Shown: positions 20,809-24,977 of the stretch, in pieces | Numbering within the stretch: position 1 is the first letter of the stretch | How the letters are laid out: each line of letters starts with the position of its first letter | DNA from: a virus | DNA length: 24,977 nucleotides | Strand: one strand, 5' to 3' | Virus record (IMG/VR): IMGVR_UViG_3300025508_000143 | Coordinates: 1-24,977 of that record | Made by a program: the position numbers and the translations under genes | Notes under the pieces: model-generated | What the model saw: only the letters and a program-made list of their open reading frames with translations | Told to the model about the DNA's origin: nothing | Databases searched by the model: none

Positions 20809-21339
20809 CTATCCTCTCGCCATAAGACCCTGACGTACAGGCTCATCTTTTTCTACAGGTTCTTCTGTTTCTATTTCTTCTATTGCATCTATCGGTGCAA
20901 ACATATCAGGGCTATCAGGTCTGTCTTCTCTAGCCATTTTAGAAAGTTCAGCATCTGAAGTATCTAAGTCTTCTTTTTCATCACCTTTAACATAATCAAT
21001 ACCTACTGCATCAGCAACATTAATAATAAAATTCTCAAGTGTTTTCTGAATAATAAGACTGATATCTACACTGTGTACACCTTCAGCAACACCACCTCTT
21101 AACATACCTTGAATTAAAGTTTCAACACTCATACCTTGCTCAAGTAATCCCATAGCACCATCTAAAACTTCAGCATCATTGAGATGGTTCATGTACCCCA
21201 TTAATACTTTTTCTACTGCATCTTTACCTTGTATTTCAGAGGGACGTTCATAGGGTGCATTACCCGGTTCTCTTAATAGAGATTGTCCGGGAATAGGCAC
21301 TGTGTTTTGAGGTAGGTCTATTTCTCTATCTAGTGCCAC
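20809..21339 (-). CDS. Putative structural protein, 176 aa
   Basis: It starts with GTG (21339-21337), directly after the TAA of the lysozyme gene (TAAGTG), with AAGGAA upstream. The N-terminal 35 residues are Pro-rich (LPQNTVPIPGQSLLREPGNA). A helical core (GKDAVEKVLMGYMNHLNDAEVLDG and VHSVDISLIIQKTLENF) follows, then a very acidic tail with IEEIETEEPVEKDEP. Acidic tails are common in scaffold or internal virion proteins. I recall similar short proteins in marine phage structural clusters but no function. It is coupled to both neighbours. Confidence 0.6.
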   Translation of the reverse strand: MALDREIDLPQNTVPIPGQSLLREPGNAPYERPSEIQGKDAVEKVLMGYMNHLNDAEVLDGAMGLLEQGMSVETLIQGMLRGGVAEGVHSVDISLIIQKTLENFIINVADAVGIDYVKGDEKEDLDTSDAELSKMAREDRPDSPDMFAPIDAIEEIETEEPVEKDEPVRQGLMARG

Positions 21340-22098
21340 TTATTTATTCCTTCTTTTCATTAATGAATCAGAGTTAAAATCAGGAAGCATTACTAGTTCT
21401 GCTTCAGCTAATCTCCTATCTCTATTAATTCCTTCATCGTCTGTTGCTAAAGACCTAATAGCTGTAGATATTTTATTTGTATCACCAGTATTTATTGCGT
21501 CTTTAATTCTGTTAGGCACTCTACCATAGTTATAAGTGATAGACATAATAGCACCTTTAGTATTATTACTTAGTCCATCCCAAGAGTCACCTATATTATT
21601 TTTAATGATAGGTAAAAAATCTGTTTTAATTCTACGGTCAAGGTCTTGTTTAGCTTGAACTTCAGTTACTCTTGTGTCTTGATCTACAGTAAAAATTTTA
21701 CCTCTTTCCATATACTTATCACTACCATAACCTATTCTCCATACAGGTTTATTTGCACCTTTTTTACGGTCATCATAAGGTTCACTTCTAAAACCTTCAA
21801 ACTTCATTAGTGCTTTAGTAGATACATTAACCCAATCACCACCTGCCATGTCAGTAGCACCAAACCCATCAGCCCTAGTTACAGGAGTAACTTGTTCTTC
21901 TTTCTGTAGTTTTTCCATAATATCAAAAATACTATTTCTCATATCTGTATCTACAGCATTATTAAATGTTGACATAGTATTAGGTAAAGTATCTACAAAA
22001 GCTTTAGTTCTATTAGCTGTTTTAAGAATACTACCTCTTTCATATTTAGGTTGTGTGTTGCCACGATATTTAAATCCTGATCTGTTTCGTTCTACCAT
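21340..22098 (-). CDS. GH24-type phage lysozyme with N-terminal extension, 252 aa
   Basis: Likely cuts peptidoglycan during DNA entry or release. Residues 90-240 resemble T4-lysozyme-like muramidases: ALMKFEGFRSEPYDD carries the catalytic Glu (E101) and Asp (D110) with the same 9-residue spacing as T4 E11/D20. WRIGYGSDK aligns with T4 YTIGIGHLL. T4 Thr26 is then Arg121 and His31 is Ser126, departures worth testing. Later blocks (NNTKGAIMSITYNYG, NRDRRLAEAELVML) fit the family's C-terminal lobe. The 90-residue N-terminal extension is basic and disordered-looking. The location inside the virion operon suggests a virion-borne enzyme rather than the endolysin. The start has TAGGAAAA upstream. Confidence 0.82.
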   Translation of the reverse strand: MVERNRSGFKYRGNTQPKYERGSILKTANRTKAFVDTLPNTMSTFNNAVDTDMRNSIFDIMEKLQKEEQVTPVTRADGFGATDMAGGDWVNVSTKALMKFEGFRSEPYDDRKKGANKPVWRIGYGSDKYMERGKIFTVDQDTRVTEVQAKQDLDRRIKTDFLPIIKNNIGDSWDGLSNNTKGAIMSITYNYGRVPNRIKDAINTGDTNKISTAIRSLATDDEGINRDRRLAEAELVMLPDFNSDSLMKRRNK

Positions 22099-22111
22099 TG
22101 TATTTTCCTAA

Positions 22112-24214
22112 TTAAAAAGGCCAAAAGAATTTCATAAGTGTACTTGTCTTATCTCTTTCTTCTGCATACTCTAACTGCATTCTAGCTGCATCAGCATCTT
22201 TATCTGCAACCATAAGACTAAGTGTTCTATCTTTAGCACTTTCCTCTGAGTTAAAAAACATATCCATAATGTCTCGTTCTCTTTGCCAAACTTCATCAAT
22301 ACTTTTTGCTGTAAGTCCATTAGTTGTTTTAGCAAACTCCATATTAGCTTCATTATCTGCAGCAGCATTTAAAGTAGAAGTGTTTTGTCTCCATACAGCA
22401 TTAGCTTGTGCAATAGCTAAAGAGTTAGTAGCATTAAATTGATTACGTTGCTCTTGTAACTTAGCTACAAATTCTCTGTTAGCATTAGTTTGTCCTGCAT
22501 TAAATTGAGAAATAGCATTGGCTTGAGAAGAATTAAACTGTGCAATCTGAGAATTTAAATTAGCTAAGAACTGAGTAGTTTGATTCTCACTAGTAGCATT
22601 AAACTGTCTAGCTGCATTCTCTGCTGCAACATCAGTTAAGATAGTTTGTTGCATCGATTGTGCTTTAAATACTTCTATTGACTGCCTATTAGTTAAATTA
22701 GCCATATCCATACCCAAGAAATTTTGAGCATTTTGTACTGCAGCTTGCTGTTGATTAGTTAAGTTTTGAGTTTCAAGCTGACTAATGGATGATGCATTTG
22801 CCATTACCATAGCTTGATTGTTAGTCAAGTTAGCCATGTTCATACTGTTAGCAGCACGACTATTTTCTAGTGCAATCTGTTGCTCTGCAGTAAAGTTCAT
22901 GTTTGCTATGTCACTAATCTTAGCAGCATTAGAAACTCTTGCTTGGAAGTCTTGATCAAATTCCATACCCATAAATGTAGCACGTTGCTGTGCTGCAAGC
23001 ATTGCCCTAGCTTGACGATTGCTAAGGTTTTGCATTTCAAACCCTGCAACAGTTTGAGCATCTGCTGCTGCAATAGGTAGTGCAGCTTCCATAGTGGCCT
23101 GTACAATGGCTTGTCCTGCCATGCTACTAGCCCCTAGTCCACGTGCAGCCATCTGTGCTGTGGCTGTCCTCATGGCTCCTGCGGCCCATGCTGGTGTGGC
23201 TCCACCCTCAAAGTCTTCCATAAGTCCAGTAAGCTGCCCTTGTACTGTAGCTTTATCAGAAGGGCTTGCAGTAGCAGCTTGGATTTGTTCTGTAAACACT
23301 GCAGCTTTAGCTGCATCAGCAGCACCTGAAACAAGTTCACCTGCTTGGATTTCTCTTTGAACAGGATTGTTCATAAGATTAGCTGTACCTTGTGCAGCAG
23401 TTAAATTACCTACAGCAGTAGTGCTAGGGTCCATTGTTGCTGCCGCAATAGTTGCTTCATCTGATACTGTACCTTGTTGAGGAGTAATATTTTTTAAGGC
23501 TTGACCTACTTGATCTACAGCAGTTTTAGCAGCAATACCTGCAGCAGTAATATCTGTTGGCCCTGCCATAGATGTAGCTGTAGCATCTTTAGAAGACTGA
23601 GTAATTACATCAGGTACTTTTCCTGTATTAGGGTCTATATTAGTACCAGCAGCATTAGGATTTATATTAGTTACTTGTGCTTTTTGTAATACAGAAGCTG
23701 GGTTAATAAGAGTATTTCTCATTAGGTCTTCTTGACCTTGAACCATTTGTGTTTGCAAAATGCCACTAAGATTAGATAGCTCTGCTTGTGCTTTAGTTAT
23801 TTCATCTTGTTTAGATTTTACTGCTGCTGCTATTTGAGGGTTAGCTTGATCAGCAGTAAGAAGATTATTTAGTTCTAGTTGAAGAGTACTAATTTTACTC
23901 TGTACATTTCTAGATGCAGTATTAACATCATTACCTACATCTTGAGCATACTGAGTAGCACCAGTAACAGCAGTACTAGCATCTGTTTTTTGTTTATCAA
24001 TAGTAGCTTCAGCAGTAGTTTTAGCTTCTTCAGTAGAAAATCTTTGATTTGCAAGCTCTGGATAAGTAGAAGTAAACTCAGGAGGAGGGGGAGGTGGAGG
24101 TGTTACTGCAACAGGCGATGGAGCAACTACAGGTGCAGGTGCATCTCCACCCCCACCACCAAAAGTAATACGGTTGTTAAGTTTAACACTAGGCATAAAA
24201 GGATTATACAACAT
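22112..24214 (-). CDS. Hendecad-repeat internal virion protein, 700 aa
   Basis: ATG at 24214 lies two bases after the previous stop. The N-terminus has a GGGGG run and a Pro-rich stretch including seven consecutive Pro (residues 39-45). Residues 60-170 are Gln/Ala-rich helix. Residues 310-390 are Ala/Met-rich (AARGLGASSMAGQAIVQATM). Residues 395-636 form about 22 uninterrupted 11-residue repeats. The C-terminal 60 residues are charged, ending LMKFFWPF. Cys is absent. This composition and its place upstream of the lysozyme and gp16-like protein fit a T7 gp14/gp15-type internal or ejected virion protein that may form a long helical tube. The exact role is inference. Confidence 0.7.
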   Translation of the reverse strand: MLYNPFMPSVKLNNRITFGGGGGDAPAPVVAPSPVAVTPPPPPPPEFTSTYPELANQRFSTEEAKTTAEATIDKQKTDASTAVTGATQYAQDVGNDVNTASRNVQSKISTLQLELNNLLTADQANPQIAAAVKSKQDEITKAQAELSNLSGILQTQMVQGQEDLMRNTLINPASVLQKAQVTNINPNAAGTNIDPNTGKVPDVITQSSKDATATSMAGPTDITAAGIAAKTAVDQVGQALKNITPQQGTVSDEATIAAATMDPSTTAVGNLTAAQGTANLMNNPVQREIQAGELVSGAADAAKAAVFTEQIQAATASPSDKATVQGQLTGLMEDFEGGATPAWAAGAMRTATAQMAARGLGASSMAGQAIVQATMEAALPIAAADAQTVAGFEMQNLSNRQARAMLAAQQRATFMGMEFDQDFQARVSNAAKISDIANMNFTAEQQIALENSRAANSMNMANLTNNQAMVMANASSISQLETQNLTNQQQAAVQNAQNFLGMDMANLTNRQSIEVFKAQSMQQTILTDVAAENAARQFNATSENQTTQFLANLNSQIAQFNSSQANAISQFNAGQTNANREFVAKLQEQRNQFNATNSLAIAQANAVWRQNTSTLNAAADNEANMEFAKTTNGLTAKSIDEVWQRERDIMDMFFNSEESAKDRTLSLMVADKDADAARMQLEYAEERDKTSTLMKFFWPF
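22307..23032 (-). repeat. Array of about 22 hendecad (33-base) repeats within the 700-aa protein
   Basis: Split every 11 residues from Q395, the protein lines up without a single gap. QNLSNRQ, ANLTNNQ, QNLTNQQ and ANLTNRQ fall at 395, 461, 483 and 505 (offsets 66, 22, 22). Phe falls at 538, 549, 560, 571, 582 and 593 (FNATS, FLANL, FNSSQ, FNAGQ, FVAKL, FNATN). An 11-residue period is that of a straight or right-handed coiled coil. At DNA level the repeats are diverged. Confidence 0.8.
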
Positions 24215-24216
24215 AA

Positions 24217-24636
24217 TTAAAATTCTTTCTTGTGTTCTTTAGTAGGATTAGAAAATCTACGCCAGTGTACTTTACCATGTCCATATATTTCTGCATGTTC
24301 TTTTCTAACTGAAGTTATCATTTGCTTTGCTTTTCCTTTAGTAGAAATAAAATCTAAACACCATAATTGTTTATTATTTATTTTTGTACTCTTGTAGTCT
24401 TCTTCAACAGGGTCATATTTATATTGTAAAAATTTGTTTGCTTTTTCTTTTGTAAACCAACACCAAGTTATTAATCCTATAGGTTGATCTTGCTGATAAA
24501 AAATTCTAATTTTATTATTATTAACAGGTAAAACTAAATATGTATTTATATCTTTAAGTCTGTATCTGTTATAAATACTACTGTTAATAAATAATTGTAA
24601 TCCATCTGCAATAGCTTTACTATTATCTATTATCAT
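24217..24636 (-). CDS. HlyC-like (RTX toxin-activating acyltransferase family) / GNAT-fold protein, 139 aa
   Basis: ATG overlaps the preceding stop (ATGA). The product begins MIIDNSKAIADGLQLFINSS. The middle aligns by eye with E. coli HlyC: FYQQDQPIGLITWCWFTKEK with the NYPIAYCSWANLSLEN block, and EDY..., QLWCLDFISTKG with the EDW..., KWFIDWIAPFG block. The catalytic Asp of HlyC corresponds to D in LDF. The N-terminal catalytic His (in LHRDW) is matched by Asn (IYNRY). HlyC transfers fatty acyl groups to toxin lysines. No RTX toxin is visible. In T7 the same slot before gp14-gp16 is held by gp13, also GNAT-like and about the same length, so a virion-assembly role is an alternative. Confidence 0.55.
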   Translation of the reverse strand: MIIDNSKAIADGLQLFINSSIYNRYRLKDINTYLVLPVNNNKIRIFYQQDQPIGLITWCWFTKEKANKFLQYKYDPVEEDYKSTKINNKQLWCLDFISTKGKAKQMITSVRKEHAEIYGHGKVHWRRFSNPTKEHKKEF

Positions 24637-24899
24637 TCAAAACCATCTTTTAATCCGTCAAGTATATCTTGAACACTTACTTTTTTCTTAGCATTAGGTG
24701 TGTATCTACACATAAATTGTTTTGGGCATTCCTTGAAACTATAACTAGGATAATGATATCCTATTGTACCATTAGGGCCACGGTAAATGCAAACCTTTTC
24801 TTCTCTTATCTTTACTCTTTTTGCTAGTTGGCATATTACAAACTCAGGGCTGCTTAATAAACCTGCCAACACTAAAGGCATAACTGTAAGTACACTCAT
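24633..24899 (-). CDS. Small exported or membrane protein, 88 aa
   Basis: The start ATG overlaps the upstream stop by one base (TAATG). Residues 2-24 (SVLTVMPLVLAGLLSSPEFV) form a hydrophobic signal or anchor segment, then a basic patch (LAKRVKIREEK) and a compact domain with YRGPNGTIGY and three Cys (VCIYR, KECPKQFMC). A C-terminal acidic helix follows (SVQDILDGLKDGFE). Short proteins of this plan occur near virion genes of marine phages in my recollection, with no known role. A lysis-accessory (spanin-like) or virion-assembly function is possible but not shown. Confidence 0.65.
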   Translation of the reverse strand: MSVLTVMPLVLAGLLSSPEFVICQLAKRVKIREEKVCIYRGPNGTIGYHYPSYSFKECPKQFMCRYTPNAKKKVSVQDILDGLKDGFE

Positions 24900-24977
24900 T
24901 AACTAACTCCTAGTATTACTAAATAAATGCCCCCACCTAATGTACCAAGAATTAGGAACGATAGAGTGGCTATGGCT
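24899..24977 (-). CDS. C-terminus of a small membrane protein (partial)
   Basis: The open frame enters from the window edge and stops at 24899-24901, overlapping the next start codon by one base. The visible 25 residues (AIATLSFLILGTLGGGIYLV, then ILGVS) form one hydrophobic, Gly-rich transmembrane helix ending almost at the stop. The 5' part is outside the window. It could be a holin-like or virion-associated membrane protein. The tight coupling to the next gene and the unbroken hydrophobic character support it as real. Confidence 0.6.
   Translation of the reverse strand, partial: AIATLSFLILGTLGGGIYLVILGVS

Noticed and set aside
1-24977. tRNA genes or a tRNA-derived attP core
   Set aside because: No cloverleaf or T-arm-like GTTCRA segment with matching stems was seen by eye. 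A dedicated tRNA scan would settle it.

Overview
The window looks like about 25 kb of a double-stranded DNA phage of the short-tailed (podovirus) type, most likely from a marine alphaproteobacterium or a similar host. The basis is an AT-rich genome with tightly packed genes, a short T7-type family A DNA polymerase, a T7 gp4-like primase-helicase, an SSB with a DEIPF tail, an adenosylcobalamin-dependent (class II) ribonucleotide reductase, ThyX, MazG, and a structural arm ending in very large internal-virion-type proteins. This gene set recalls the cobavirus and HMO-2011 or pelagiphage-like marine podoviruses, but that placement is inference. Terminase, portal, capsid, tail and any phage RNA polymerase are not in the window.

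Layout. (1) Positions 1-4650, rightward: an early region of small, mostly unrecognised genes plus a Cys-cluster protein and a DUF932 protein. Eight of its gene starts are preceded by one short element, a 15-base hairpin of form CATGGA-nnn-TCCATG. The first two copies also carry an upstream dyad and promoter-like boxes, and three terminator-like hairpins lie in the first 400 bases. (2) Positions 4659-6162, rightward: a tyrosine recombinase followed by three tiny overlapping genes. (3) Positions 6219-16133, rightward: ThyX, primase-helicase, DNA polymerase, SSB, RecE/RecB-like exonuclease, resolvase-like nuclease, MazG, class II RNR, another possible nuclease, DUF3310, an RMF-like protein and small genes, with candidate sigma70-type promoters before thyX, the SSB gene, the gene at 12384 and the gene at 15071. 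(4) Positions 24977-16130, leftward: a membrane protein (partial), a small secreted or membrane protein, a HlyC/GNAT-like protein, a 700-residue hendecad-repeat virion protein, a GH24-type lysozyme, two further virion-type proteins and a 1202-residue gp16-like protein. The two arms converge and their last stop codons overlap at 16130-16133.

How it fits together: the early genes would take over the host. ThyX, MazG and the B12-dependent RNR would supply dTTP and dNTPs to the polymerase and helicase. SSB plus the nucleases would handle recombination and host DNA breakdown. The leftward operon would build the DNA-ejection apparatus. The integrase suggests the phage may be temperate, although no repressor gene or obvious attP was found. 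The most unusual feature is the repeated early-gene hairpin. Every copy also spells a four-codon ORF ending in TGA that overlaps a second ATG, which suggests a shared start-associated or translational control device.
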